A stretch of DNA of 64,000 bases from Vicugna pacos (GCF_048564905.1 NC_133008.1:6036453-6100452); one strand, 5' to 3'. Counted from the stretch's first letter, positions 43,369 through 55,639 are shown. Numbers and translations are program-made. The notes: generated by a model not told the origin, from the letters alone.

Positions 43369-43857
43369 CTGGGGATGACAGGATTCTCCGTTAGTCACTC
43401 GCCCACCCTTCCAGCATCCTTCACTCGCTCGACAACCAGCCACCTGACAAGATTCTCTCCTGTACCAGACTCTGAACTGCCTTGCCAACTGGGCCCTGAC
43501 TTTGCGGCGTCCCTCTTCATTTCCACATTGTCCAGTTTTGGCAAGAATCCTGCTGAGCCAGTTCACCGAGACACCCCATCCCAGACATCCGATCACCGCG
43601 GACATCTGATCGGGTTCCTCATCTCCCACCCTCCCCAGGTGACGTCCGATCACCCAGGCCTGTCCTCAGCATCAATCCTGTTACATCAGCTCAATCAGAA
43701 ACCCCTCCCCCCTGATCTCTACTCTTCATAACTTTACAGCCACTGCCCCCACCCTGCCCCTCGGCTGTACAAGCCCACCTGCCCTTGCTGTACTTGGGGT
43801 GTAACCTCGTCCCTCTCCCCCACTGCGAGGCCCCCCCGCAGGGGTCCCTATACCTAA

Positions 43858-44245
43858 CACCACCCACACGGCTGGCTGCTGGCGTCTAGCCGGAAGCCCC
43901 CACGTGACACCCTTCCCAAGGGACTCCCTTGCCGACACCCGTGGAAGCAGTGGGGCTCCTCTTCCCTGCACAGCCCAGACGTAGTCCGGCCGCAGCTTGA
44001 CGTCCACGTGCCAGGCGTCAGGGCCAGCGCACGTGAGAACAGCAGGATGGCCAGGATCGGCTCCAAGCTGAGCTTGGAGAAACTGCTGCCCCTTGGGGAA
44101 GAGAAGGTGGAGAACCCCATTCAGCGCCAGGAACACAAGATCCATCCACCGAGGGCCCCACAGGTGCGACACCCCCAGAGGCGCCTGGGACTGACCCGGG
44201 CTGAGAGCCACATCTCACTGAGAAACCCAAGGACCTGCTGGAACT
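43858..44245. repeat. Duplicated ADCY1-like segment, right copy
   Basis: Partner of 28140-28515. Here the segment is in context, with the neighbouring ADCY1-like exons on both sides, so this is probably the source side of the duplication. Confidence 0.85.
43966..44091 (-). pseudogene. ADCY1-like M2/C2 border exon, right copy (donor lost)
   Basis: Encodes SLEPILAILLFSRALAL and, after a 1-bp deletion, WHVDVKLRPDYVWAVQ. The donor position reads CAG|GGAAGA, while the left copy at 28251 reads CAG|GTAAGA, so the splice donor is destroyed in this copy. Confidence 0.85.
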
Positions 44246-44373
44246 GGCATCCAAGTGGACAAGGGGAGAAGCCCTGGCACGAACGAGCTTCTAGTCAGCA
44301 GACCACAGCACAGGGCATCACGGATGGGTACCTGCGACGCCTGCCCGTGGGATGCCCAGCAGAATCAGCGTAC

Positions 44374-44628
44374 CTGCCCCACGCTCTTCGCGTACCCGCT
44401 GAGGTCCAGGACGTGGTGACGCCACAAGCGGGATCATTTGGGGCAAAGAGAAGACCCGCAGGGATATGGCCAGCAGGAGGGTGCCCATGAGGCCTCAGAG
44501 CAGGTTATGGGGCACAGCTTGCAGGGCAGGGCGGGCAGGGCGGGCAGCACTAGGACCCGGCCCTCAGACGACAGGACCGCCAGGGACCCGTTGGGGCTGG
44601 AGCTCCTGGCCCAGAGCAGGCAGCCCAC
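44374..44628 (-). pseudogene. ADCY1-like M2 extracellular-loop exon, frameshifted
   Basis: Begins VGCLLWARSSSPNGSLAVLS, matching ADCY1 VGCLPWAWSSKPNSSLVVLS. The match then moves to another frame (MGTLLLAISLRVFSLPQM) and to a third (LDLSGYAKSVGQ), so there are at least two indels and a stop. Acceptor CCCTCCAG, donor GTACGC. Confidence 0.82.
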
Positions 44629-45119
44629 CTGGAGGGGGATGGAGGGGCCCCACTCAGAGCACACAGCACCCAGCACCCCCTCCTCCCCGGCATTCTCTGG
44701 CCCCCTGCCCCACCCACTCCCCCAGTGCGACCGGCCAGGCCTTGGATACTCCTGCCCAGTCCTGGCCCTTCGAGGCTCCTCACTACCAGAAGCGGAGCCC
44801 CAGGACCTGGGCTGGAGGACATGAGACCCCTACCATCCTCCTAAACCCCTCAGCTCCATCCTGTTCCCCCCCACCCCCTCCTTCCTATTTCACTGCCCCA
44901 GCTTCTGTCCTTGGCACGCCACAAAGGGCCGATCACACCTCCTCCACTGGTCGATGTCCCCCTCACCCTGGCTTCCTGGGACACCCCAGGCCGACTTCTG
45001 ACCCCCCTTGTTTCCCTCCCCATCCTAGGGTCGGGCCCTCCAGTGCGGCTCCCTGCGAGTGCCCCTCATCCCTGTCCCTCACGGCTCTTGCCACGCCCAG
45101 CCCCTGCAGACATGCTCAC

Positions 45120-45199
45120 CACATACCCTGGGGCCACGGAGTAGATAGAGACCACTGTGAAGTTACACAAGATGGCGCGGATCGGGATCATTGAGTACT
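45120..45199 (-). pseudogene. ADCY1-like M2 transmembrane exon (intact in itself)
   Basis: Encodes SMIPIRAILCNFTVVSIYSV and then APGYV. ADCY1 has LTIQIRTVLCIFIVVLIYSVAQGCV. The length is 80 nt, acceptor TTTTCCAG, donor GTGAGC, and the phases fit the next exon. Confidence 0.8.
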
Positions 45200-47819
45200 C
45201 TGGAAAACACTGAACAATAAAGTACTATTGAAAACAAAGTCTCTTTCACAGTCATTTGTGGCTACAGTAGGTGATTCACACTCTAGAATGGCCAGAACCA
45301 TCTGAATGCGGCTAGATTCTCACCCATAATTCATCCTCCACACACATTCCCTGGCTCTTTTCATATCATTAATCTCCCAGGTGAAAAAATTGCCAAAATT
45401 AAAAAACTGAAAACTGACATCTCTAAATTAAATAGCAACACTTCCCGCCATCTGCCCTGCCCTATGACGTTGACTGGCACCGAAATTCACTGAACAGTTT
45501 AACTTGACATTTTCAGAATATTGCGCCCTTCTGTCTCAGGAATGGTAAAAAATTTCCTTTACTTGTTTCTTCTTTTTTATGCTCTATGTTTCATCCCTTT
45601 CTTCACACAGGCTTTATACAATTTTTGTAAAGTTATTAGAAATTTCATTTTTAGCTTATTTAAATGCATTTTTACAATATTCAACAAATGATTTCATGGA
45701 TAAAGTCAGAAGGTTTTAGAATCACACTTCTGAAATTAGAACAAAACCAAAACTTGAGACCACGGGACCATAGAGAAAGCACGGACCAGCGAGGGTGCCC
45801 TGGGCCGCGTACTCGGGTATCCCTCTAACCCTCCCACCCTGTGAGGTCGGGGTCATTACGGTCACCGCTCTACAGCCGAGGAACCGGGGCCCAGACACCA
45901 CCAGCCAACCGCACGCACTCTGCAGACCAGGACGCAGCGGGCTGTTCAGCTCACACACTGCGCTGACACAGGTACACACACACACAGAGCAAACAGCGGC
46001 ACGACGGCTAATTTGTCATAACACCAAAGAAAGAAGGCTGGTCGGATGCGAACAACAGAAAACGCCCCTAGAACAAGACACACAGTTAGTCAAAGGCGGC
46101 CCTCTGGGGTGTCACCTGTGGGAACGTCCTCAAAGCTTCTGTCACTGTCTCAGAAACCGACTCTGCAGCCATGGCCAGGCTGGGCGTCCCGGACCCCACG
46201 TCTGGAGGGCAGTTCACAGCCAGAGCTGAATTTCACGAAGGACCCCACAAGGCAGGGGCAAGCAAGGCAAATCTGGAGCGAGAGCCTGTGCTCTGCAGGG
46301 AAAGAAGCCGTGGAGGGTGCTGTGACCGGGACCCAGGAAAACTGCACGTTTAAAACAAAAAGGTGGTAGATGGGACAGGAAAGGCCCTCTCTGGCCTGAA
46401 ACAGGAGGGTGGGAGGGTAGATGCAGCACGGAGCCATCAGCAACACTTAGAATGTGCTGAGCCCGAGGTGGGGGTACACCTCAGTGGACGTGTGCATGCA
46501 GCAGACTCTGGGGTCAGAGAGCTTGAGGACAAAACCCAGGACCCCGTCACTCACGCTCCCAGGGAAGGCGGGAAGGCCACAAAGCCAGGCAGGTGAAGGG
46601 CATGCAGGACGCGGGAACCCAGGACTCCAAGTGTGACCCCTGACACTGGTATGAAAGGATGGAGGGATGGAGACCTGCACACAGGCAGGCCTGCCCACCC
46701 GGGATGGGAGGGATGGATCTGCAGGGTTCCTGGGCCACAGGGTCAGGAGAGGGGGCTGGAGACACTGGCCAGACAAGGTGGGCCAGCGAGCTCAGGTGTA
46801 CAATTCCTCCCTGACCTCAGGAGCCATGAGGGGAGCAGGGGCGGGTGCTGCTGGTGCTCTGAGGTCCAAGGGGGCACACTGAGGAGGCTGCTCAGCCTCA
46901 CAAAGGAGAGACCAACCCTAACTGTGTGGGTTAATCCAACAGCTTGAATCCAGGGGTCACAGGCTCCTTTTGCCAGTCAGCATGCTCTGCCCGGGAAAAG
47001 TCTGGACCCTTAGGTCTTATCAACCCTCCTCTCTGAGGGATTCTGGGGGCAATCACACCTTACCTTGGGCTCCAGGATGGCTCTGGGCTGCCCTGGCTTC
47101 ACCTGAAATTTGATTTTTTTGGTCCTTGTGGGTTCTTTTTGTTACATTGGGTTTTTTTAAACATTGCACTGATTCTTATTGATCCTGATCCTACATCTTA
47201 GACACGTGTTTCAATTGTGCGCCTCACTCCCCTCCCCCGGTCCATTCCCGAGGGGTCAAGTTCAGTCAAGAGGGCGGGGGGTGGGGGCGCTGGGGGAAGA
47301 AGACAGCGATTAAATCCCAGTTTCTGCTCCGGCAGTATGGCCAACAAGAGCGCCTGGAAGTTCTCCTGTTACAAGTTCTGGTAAATGTCCTAACTCACAC
47401 CTACTTTGAAATGCACAACTCAACAGTCAAGAAGGTAAGGAAAGTGACCGGGGGCCAAAAGTCCAGGACCGCAGGGGTGCAGGCCCGGGAGCGGCCCGGC
47501 TGCTGCAGCCTGAGGAGACAAGTGTTTCCTCAGCCCTTTCTTTCACGGGCTCTCACAGGAAACCGGGGGCCTGAGCAAGGTGCCCAGGGAGGTCGAAGGC
47601 CTCTGGCTGAACCCCAGGCCCCGAGAGGCTCCATCTGCAAATACCGACCAGGGAGACTGTGCAGTGGGGACAGTGAAACTGCTGGCCTGTCTCAGACCCG
47701 GCTCTGCCCCAGGGACCTCAGTAGTGTCTGCACCTGTCTGTCCTGGGGCCAACTTCCCCACCTGAGACTCCTAGAAACTGAGACCGGAGGGCAGGGTATA
47801 ACAGTTAAAAGAAAGACAC
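45200..47819. other. Intron-like DNA without recognised features
   Basis: AT-rich at 45200-45720, then mixed. The missing ADCY1-like exons for the C1b to M2 linker were looked for here and not found. Confidence 0.45.
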
Positions 47820-48280
47820 AGCAATGAGCACCAAAAAGGTGGAAGATTCCTCTCCCAGTAGACCTCAAGCTTCATTAAAATACGATGCTCATTAAAACAC
47901 AATGGCATGTTAATAGCACTCCAACAGGTGCCAGGACAGGTTCAAGGCTGACCATCAGAGGTCAAAGGGTGGGCATGGCCCAATTCCTGGGAATCCCAGC
48001 CCCTTCCGTGAAGCGGTTGGAATAACCCTTGCATCTGTGATCACTTGAAGTTACCAAGCTTGTAAAAATGAACATCCCCACACCTCGTGGCCACTCTCTC
48101 TGAGGGAGAGAGACCACACTGTCTGTGGAGTGTGTGTCTCTCTGAATAAATCTACCTCTACTCAACCGTTTCTGGTCACAGAAGAAGCCAAGGACCCACA
48201 CTTGCTGGGGTGTGAGTACCAGGGTCTCAACCGAGACCTGGGACACGGCCCTCCTCTCGCCCCACATTTTTCCTGTATCA
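47820..48280 (+). mobile_element. Possible solo LTR of an endogenous retrovirus
   Basis: LTR-like layout: GTGTGTCTCTCTGAATAAATC near 48129-48150 and an AAGCCAAGGACCCACACTTG segment shortly after. Ends and family are uncertain. No internal viral sequence was seen. Confidence 0.4.
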
Positions 48281-49755
48281 AAACCACAAGCCAAGCATTC
48301 AGCTTACAGCTTCCCTCATGGCTGGCAGGGGAAAGGCCAATCTTCTTGATGGAGTTCACCATCATCAGAGCTCTTAAGGAATTTCCAAATAAAGTTTTCC
48401 CAAGTATGAGCTCAAAATAAAAAGCACACACACAAAAGAAAATTCCTCTAGGATAAGGCACCGCAAGTGAGTCAGCAGGATTTTGCTGCTTCCTGAAAAG
48501 CTTCAAAAACTGCGGTGATGAAATTCCTTTTGAAGACATAAAGCCCACAAGGCAGCGAAATCCAGAGTGCAGAAGACTGCAATGCGGTCTCGGGAAATAG
48601 GCAGTTGGTCACTGCCGTGCAGACTCGTGAACAGAAATAGAAATGATGGGGAATGTTCAGGAGGCACAGGCATTGGTGGAAGGGCAGGGGCAGGAGCGCC
48701 AAGGACAAGATGACGTCGGGAAAATGCGGTGCCAACTGGTTCCTGCCGAGGCCCTGCATCCTGACTCCTGGGATCTCCCGTGTCTACCAGCAATCCCTCA
48801 AAAAACAAAGCACACACTTTCCTGGCATGTGTCTGCCTTAGCAGAGCTAACAGCCCTGGGAGATGGCTCACCTCCGTGCAGCTCAGGCCGGCCTGTCTCA
48901 GCCCACGTTTCCTCTTATCGGAGTCGTCAATCCCACTGCCTTGTTCATGTCAGCCCCTGTCCCCATCTTCCTGGAGTCGTAAATCTACGATCCTCCATAT
49001 TCCAAAGCCTCCTAGGACACTCACAGCCAATCAAACATCTGTCCCCCCAACCCTTTGTGTCCACAGAGCCTTCCACAATAAAAGACCCTGCAAGTTCACA
49101 GTCAGGTCTCACACCTATGTGGCCCCTCTCATCTGCGTGGCCACTGTTGCCTGTAGCAGGGTACCTACTAAACTAAACTTTCCCTTTGTTCTTAACCTTT
49201 TCCTCGCTTTTCGGAAATGCTTTCACCATCCACGACACCGGCCTGCCCTTGTCCCCAACAGAAGACACTCAAAGCTCTTACAAAGTGGTGGAGCACGGGT
49301 TTCACCCCAGGCCCTGGGGACACAGCCGAGGGGATCAGATCAGGGTCGCTGGCCCAGGGTTACAGACACCAGGCCTGTGTGGTTGAAGTGGACAATGAGG
49401 ACCACCTCCCTCCGCACAGTGCCTCCCCCACTCAGATCCAGAATTTCACCGCAAACCCTGCCCCACCCCAGCAGAAGACTAAAAAAGATCGGAGGTGACT
49501 CTGACCAACACAGGAAGAAAGATGAAAAATGCTGCACCCAGGTTACCCTGCAGAGACGCCCACAAAAGGAACTTCGATCAAATGTTGGAGTCTGTATCCC
49601 ATCAACTAGAAGGACTGAACCAAGGAAGGGGCCGCTGACAGGAGAGCCAGGAGGCCCACAGAGGGCCGAAGGCCCAGCTGCAGCAGGACTGCGCTGAGAG
49701 GACAGACTGGTGGGGACACGGAGCGGCCCGGCCTGTGGGGGCTGGGCCGACCTAC
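48281..49755. other. Intron-like DNA without recognised genes
   Basis: Mixed composition. AATAAA near 49078 and a following ACTAAACTAAACTTTCCC could belong to another old LTR, but this is too weak to call. Confidence 0.4.
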
Positions 49756-49890
49756 CTTGTCGTCGTCCCTGAAGGTCATGCATGATGTTGGAGAAAGGGA
49801 TCTCCACTTGGAGTACCTTCCGGCAGTGCAGGAGCTGCGTCAGCAGGGAGCACACGGCCGTGAACTTCACCCTCTGGGCCGGTTTTATGT
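49756..49890 (-). pseudogene. ADCY1-like C1b exon with a 4-bp insertion
   Basis: Encodes IKPAQRVKFTAVCSLLTQLL and HCRKVLQVEIPFSNIM. Human ADCY1 reads IKPAKRMKFKTVCYLLVQLM. A duplicated CATG near 49778-49785 shifts the frame before the expected TFRDDDK. Removing it restores the expected 131-nt length. Acceptor TTTCTCAG, donor GTAGGT. Confidence 0.88.
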
Positions 49891-50194
49891 CTGAGAAACA
49901 GCACATATTATGACAACTATAAGGAATTCCTCTCATGAATATTACTGACTGGATTTTCAAAATCTACTCTTATAGCTTAAAGCTGAATATAAGGCGATTT
50001 GGACAACAGTGGAAATAAAATCCTTTAAAACCAATCTCACGTGGTCACATATATTCTGTTGTTGAAATGGGGTTCTGTTACAATCAATGTATTTCTGAAA
50101 ATCTCCTTTTCAGTTCGTGATCAAAAGGAGACAGTAAGGAAGTATAGACCCTCAGTAGTTAATTAGCACATAAAAAAGTTGTATTTGTGGACTT

Positions 50195-50739
50195 CGATTG
50201 GCAGCGGGAGCAGAGAGCGGACCCCAGAGAGCCCTGAGCAGCCCCCCTGCCCCTGCCCTCAGCGCTGCCGACACCAAGCCTGGCCCGGCAGGCAGCGGCA
50301 CAGGGGCAGCCCGGGTGGCCTTGCACAGGGTGGGGGGGGCGCCTGCCAGCGGGGACAAGGTCATCTCAGCGAAGGTTTTGGAAACAGTAGAGTGGTTCAA
50401 GGTAAGAAACGGATACGACTTCATCAACAGGAATGACACCAAGGAAGCTGCATTTGTGCACCAGACTGTCCTACGGAAGAGTAAGTAACCCGAGGAAGTG
50501 CCTTCGTGGTGTAGGAGATGGAGGGACTAGAGTTTGATGTCGTTGAAGGAGAAAAGGGTGCAGAGGCAGCAAATGCTGCAGGCCCTGGTGGAGGTCCAGG
50601 GCAAGGCAGTAAATATGCAGCAGGCCGTACTGTTACACGCGCTCTCAACGTCCCAGGGGCCCTCCAAACACTTACCAGCTGAATTACAGAACAGTGAGAG
50701 TGGGGAAAAGAATGAGGATCGGAGAGCGCTCCCGAAGTA
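50195..50739 (+). pseudogene. YBX1P: YBX1 retrocopy, 3' truncated
   Basis: An intronless copy of Y-box binding protein 1 mRNA. It reads [17 protein letters not shown], then the cold-shock domain ([20 protein letters not shown], where YBX1 has [20 protein letters not shown]). Nucleotide matches to the [10 protein letters not shown] and QGSKYAAD segments follow, then NSESGEKNE. Stops and frameshifts follow the cold-shock domain, and the match ends abruptly at 50739 with no 3' UTR or poly(A). NSESGEKNE points to YBX1 rather than YBX3. Confidence 0.88.
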
Positions 50740-52039
50740 GTCTTATGCTAAAGCTGAAACCAACCTCTGCTATGTTCAGACATTGCATTTTGGGTCTATC
50801 TGTTAGAGTAACTTAGCCTATCTTCTTTATTGCAATGCATTTTTACTAATCTCAGCTATGCGCCTTTTTCTAACCTTAATTAATTTTAATAAAAACAATT
50901 AGAGTGATTTAAAATTCTGTGATTTTATAAAAGCATGATTTCAAAACCATGCAATATCTGTTGGTCTTTCCATGAATACTGAATGTTCAGGACTTTTTTT
51001 TATGAGCCCATTGTTCTTTGGGGAAGGAAAATAAATTATACCAGAAAATTACTAAGCATCTGGAGGTAAATGTGCCTCGTCCCTTTAAGTATACAAGATA
51101 TACATGGACACACAACTAAAATCCATGCTTTACTGTGGTGCCACATTATAAAGAAGCTCCGAAACTTTTTTATTGCTATGTTGTACACAGAAAGTTAATG
51201 CTTCCACTCATTATCTGAGGAACTATCCACTAAAAGAGGACTATAATTTCCTTAGGTCTAGGTTAACATCTTCATGTATAACTAAGGAGCTGGCATAACT
51301 TCTCTGTTTTTTTATAATTGAATGTTACTAAAAGAGAGCAATGCAAAAAGCCACTAATTAAAGAAGTAACCGATATCTGTAATGGTAGAACGAATATTTA
51401 GTAAGAGGCATAAAAAGGTGATGGGGAGATCACCAGCTTAGATCTTGGAAACTGACTATTTATTTATATTATATATATTCTTATATATTATTAAGTATCT
51501 GTATATAACCTACTACTAAACATATATACACACACACACACACATATATACACCGAGAGAAGTGAAAATTACAGTAGAGTTAAAAGAAAAGATAAAAAGG
51601 AGTGATAATGTTCTTTATCCTTTTCACATCTTATAAATCAAGCTAGCATGTAGTGAACATTCTTATAAAAGACATATTTATATAAAAAGAAATTCTCAGC
51701 CATTTGTGTGGCTAGCAAATGTCAAACAACTAATTATAAATCCCAAATCAATTCACCTAATAATTTTTATATTTGTATTAATCACTTTCCATTTAATATA
51801 CTTCAGCCTAAGTAATGCCGTAACCAACTACTTTCATTACTACCTTAAAGGACTGAATCACTTCTCGATAAAGGATTAAGAAGAGATTGTACGATATCCT
51901 AGACTATTTTAAGCCTTTGTATTTCTTTCCAGTTATATTAGAACTTAGAGAAAACTATTCCATTTTCTCGTCTTCCTTACATTTATGCAGGATGCTACAG
52001 AAAGGGGAAAACCATGATTGGAAAGGTTATAACTACAAT
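50740..52039. other. AT-rich DNA without recognised genes
   Basis: Contains TA-rich and (CA)n simple repeats at about 51460-51550. Nothing else was recognised. Confidence 0.5.
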
Positions 52040-52735
52040 GAATTACAACAGAGTAAACATGAAGATGTAAAAGAGGACATCAAAATCCTTAAAGTTGGGA
52101 GGGGGAACAAGAAAATATAGATTTCTTCTTTTCGTTCTTTATAGGATGTGTTATACGACTATCAGTTTAAAGCAAACAGATATAGTAATGAGATAATACA
52201 CAGGCAAAACAGGGAACCACGTAACAAAAACATACAGTGCAGTCAAAGGAACCAAAAAGAAACCAAGGTAATACAAAAGAAAATTCTGAACCCCAAAAAG
52301 AAAAAGAACAAAGAGGGAAAAGTGAAGTAAGCCAGAAAGAGAAAAAATATAACATATATCACTCATATGCAGAATCTTAAAAAAAAAAAAAAGCAGAAGA
52401 AAAGACGACACTAATGAACTCATCTACAAGACAGAAACAGACTTGCAGACTTATGAAACAATCTTATGGTTACCGGGGGAAAGGAGGTCAGAAAGGGATA
52501 AATTTGGGAGTTTGAGATTTGCAAATGTTAGGCACTGTATATAAAAACAGACTGAAAAAATGTTCTTCGGTATAGCGCATGGAACTATATTCAATAACCT
52601 TTAATGAAAAAGAATATGTAAATGAATATATGTATGTATACACATGACTGGGACACTGCTGTACACCAGAAATCGACACACTTTAACTTACTGTACTTCA
52701 ATAATAAACAAACAAAAATTAGAAATTAAAAAATA
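52040..52735 (+). mobile_element. L1-derived fragment with 3' end
   Basis: The right part (52330-52730) is an L1 3' end: GTAAGCCAGAAAGAG, TCTTATGGTTACCGGGG, GGAACTATATTCAATAACC, GCTGTACACCAGAAATCG and a final AATAAACAAAC. The left part is A-rich and probably older L1 or another repeat. Confidence 0.65.
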
Positions 52736-52929
52736 TCTATGTCTACATCAAAACGACAATGATGTGGGAAAAGAACGTGTATAAAGATGAAAACTTGAAA
52801 ATCCAGAGCATTCAGCTGGATTGATGGGATTGGGTGACATTTCCCATTTTGCACATTTCCTCCTTAAGCTCAGGTCTGCGATTACAACTCAGGCGTGTCC
52901 CCCTAAGCCTCCATAAGTCTGGGCTTCCT

Positions 52930-53730
52930 CGGCTGTGGGGCTGAGAAGACGCGCCCTTGCTCACGAGCGGCGCGTGAAATGACACACGTACGGCAGCCAC
53001 GATGGGCTCGCAGCTGCTCCGTGAGAGCAGGAGTGCTTGCTTCTCCGCTGTATTCCCAGGGCAGGGACTCGGGCTCAATCCTGGGTTCCAGGGTCCCGGC
53101 CTCCACCCCCTACACGGGCCCCTCCCCCATTCCCCCGCCCAGCGAGGGCCGGCCTGGGAAGCGCCGCGAGCAACGCCCCAGCCCGAGCGGGACCCGTCCC
53201 GCCCAAGATCCCTGGCGCGCGGACAGCGGGGCAGCCCGGCTGGGGGCGTGCCCGGGCTCGGGGCCGGGGTCGCGGGGCCGGGGCCGGGGCCGGGGCCGCA
53301 GCCGCAGCTGAGTCCGACGAGGCCGGGCGGGGGCTGCGCGGAAGGGCGCGGCCGGCACGCGGGGCGCGGACACTCACCACACGACGCCGTGGGAGTCCTC
53401 GCCGAGGTCGCAGGTTGCTGGAGCGTGGCCTCTCGTCGAACACCTGCCCGCGGACCACCTCGGGGCGCCCGCCCGCCGCCCCCGCGCTGGACACGAAGTT
53501 CCGCGGCCGCCGCTCGGCCAGCGCCGCGCCTCCCAGAGGGACCGCGCCGCCGCCGCTGCAGCCGCCGCCGCTGTCCGAGGGAAGAGGACCGGCATCGCTG
53601 GGAGACCCGACGACCCGCCGTCCGCTGGACCAACTGCCTGCCCACCTGACGAACTGACCGTTGGGCGGGCGGAGGGAGGGGCCGGGCAGCGCACGCGCGC
53701 GGATTGGCTCCCGTGGCCTCGGGGGCGGGT
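52930..53730. promoter_or_regulatory. CpG island, copy of the MAPK1 promoter region
   Basis: About 800 bp of very high GC with many CpGs and GC boxes such as GGGGGCGGG, and a (GGGGCC)n-like stretch at about 53255-53300. It surrounds a MAPK1 exon 1 copy. It lies between two L1 fragments in otherwise AT-rich DNA. Retained CpG density suggests a fairly recent copy or lasting lack of methylation. Confidence 0.75.
53378..53715 (-). pseudogene. MAPK1P: MAPK1 (ERK2) 5' UTR and exon 1 copy, start codon lost
   Basis: The minus strand reads PEVVRGQVFD and, two frames on, LGEDSHGVVC before the donor TG|GTGAGT. Human MAPK1 exon 1 reads [30 protein letters not shown] and splices at the same place. The upstream 5' UTR also matches (CCCCTCCCTCCGCCCGCCC, then a GGCGGCGGCTGCA stretch). 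The initiator ATG is missing, and a 2-bp deletion disrupts the frame before the Gly-rich loop. Because the intron follows, it is a genomic duplicate. Confidence 0.82.
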
Positions 53731-53856
53731 CTCGTGGCCACACAGACTTGTAGTCTTGTTGCCTATTAGGAATGATTCTGCTATGAACGTTTCTACACAA
53801 GCTGGGGTTTTTTTCACCAAGTTGTTCATTGTAATTTTCCTTGAACTTCATAGATT

Positions 53857-55496
53857 AAAAAACTAAAACAGCCCAAGGCAATCTACAGATTTAATGCAAT
53901 CCCTACCCAATCACCCAGGACATATTTCACAGAACTAGAACAAATCATAATAAAATTTATATGGAACCATCAAAGACCTAGAATTGCTAAAGCATTACTG
54001 AAGAGAAAGAAAGAGGCTGGAGGAATAACTCTCCCAGACTTCAGACAATACTATAGAGCTACAGTCATCAAGACAGCATGGTATTGGTACCAAAACAGAC
54101 ATATGGACCAATGGAACAGAATAGAGAGCCCAGAAATGAACCCACAAACCTTTGGTCAACTCATCTTCGACAAAGGAGGCAAGAATATACAATGGAATAA
54201 AGACAGTCTCTTCAGCAAATGGTGTTGGGAAAACTGGACAGCAGCATGTAAAACAATGAAGCTAGAACACACCCTTACACCATATACAAAAATCAACTCA
54301 AAATGGATTAAAGACTTAAACATAAGACAAGATACAATAAACCTCCTAGAGGAAAACATAGGCAAAACATTATCTGACATACATTTTAAAAATTTTCTCC
54401 TAGAAGAAATAAAAGCAAGAATAAACAAATGGGACCTAATGAAACTTACAAGCTTCTGAAGAGCAAAGGAAACCAGAAATAAAACAAGAAAACCTACAGA
54501 ATGGGAGAAAATTTTTGCAAGTGAAACTGACAAAGGCTTGATCTCCAAAATATATAAGCAGCTCATACGACTCAGTAATAAAAAAATAAACAACCCAATC
54601 CAAAAATGGGCAGAAGACCTAAACAAGCAATTCTCCAAGGAAGACATACAAATGATCAAAAAGCACATGAAAAAATGTTCAATATCACTAATTATCAGAG
54701 AAATGCAAATCAAAACTACAATGAGGTATCACCTCACACCAGTCAGAATGGCCGTCATTCAAAAATCCAAACATGACAAATGCTGGAGAGGCTGTGGAGA
54801 AAGGGGAACCCTCCTACACTGCTGGTGGGAATGCAGTTTGGTGCAGCCACTATGGAAAACAGTGTGGAGATTCCTCAAAAAACTAGGAATAGACTTACCA
54901 TATGACCCAGGAATCCCACTCCTGGGCTTGTATCCAGAAGGAAATCTACTTCAGGATGACACCTGCACTCCAATGTTCATAGCAGCACTATTTACAATAG
55001 CCAAAATATGGAAACAGCCTAAATGTCCATCAACAGGTGACTGGATAAAGAAGAAGTGGTATATTTATACAATGGAATACTACTCAGCCATAAAAACCGA
55101 CAACATAACGCCATTTGCAGCAACATGGATGTTCCTAGAGAATGTCATTCTAAGTGAAGTAAGCCAGAAAGAGAAAGAAAAATACCATATGAGATCGCTC
55201 ATATGTGGAATCTAAAGACTCATGGACAGAGAATACAGACTTGTGGTTACCAGGGGGGTAGAGGGTGGGAAGGGATAGACTGGGATTTCAAAATTGTAGA
55301 ATAGATAAACAAGATTACACTGTATAGCACAGGGAAATATACACAAAATGTTATGATAAATCACAGAGAAAAAAATGTGACAATGAGTGTGTATATGTCC
55401 ATGAATGACTGAAAAATTGTGCTGAACACTGGAATTTGACACAACATTGTAAAATGATTATAAATCAATAAAAAATGTTAAAAAAAAACTAAAACA
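53857..55496 (+). mobile_element. 5'-truncated L1 with ORF2 C-terminus
   Basis: About 1.6 kb of a young-looking LINE-1. One frame from 53872 to 55215 carries the ORF2 C-terminal region, including [41 protein letters not shown] and [10 protein letters not shown]. Only one stop (TGA, 54457-54459, where L1 usually has Cys) interrupts it. The 3' UTR and A-rich tail follow. AAAAAACTAAAACA occurs at both ends (53857-53870 and 55483-55496) as a likely target-site duplication. Confidence 0.88.
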
Positions 55497-55589
55497 AACA
55501 TAGGGGGATTAACCGCATTTCAAATAAATGTATCTTTGTCATTGGAAAAACTGTTTCATAAAACACCTCTATAATGTACAAAAAGAGCT

Positions 55590-55636
55590 AATGATAAATA
55601 AATAAATAAATACATAAAATAAATAAATAAATAAAT
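55590..55636. repeat. (AAAT)n microsatellite
   Basis: About ten AAAT units with small interruptions, just beyond the L1. Confidence 0.9.
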
Positions 55637-55639
55637 GAA

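Noticed and set aside
49000-49260. A further LTR
   Set aside because: Only an AATAAA and a vaguely LTR-like 3' segment are visible, with no recognisable ends or family.
53002-53657. Long plus-strand GC-rich open frames over the CpG island
   Set aside because: Stop-poor composition explains them. The recognisable homology (MAPK1 exon 1) is on the minus strand.
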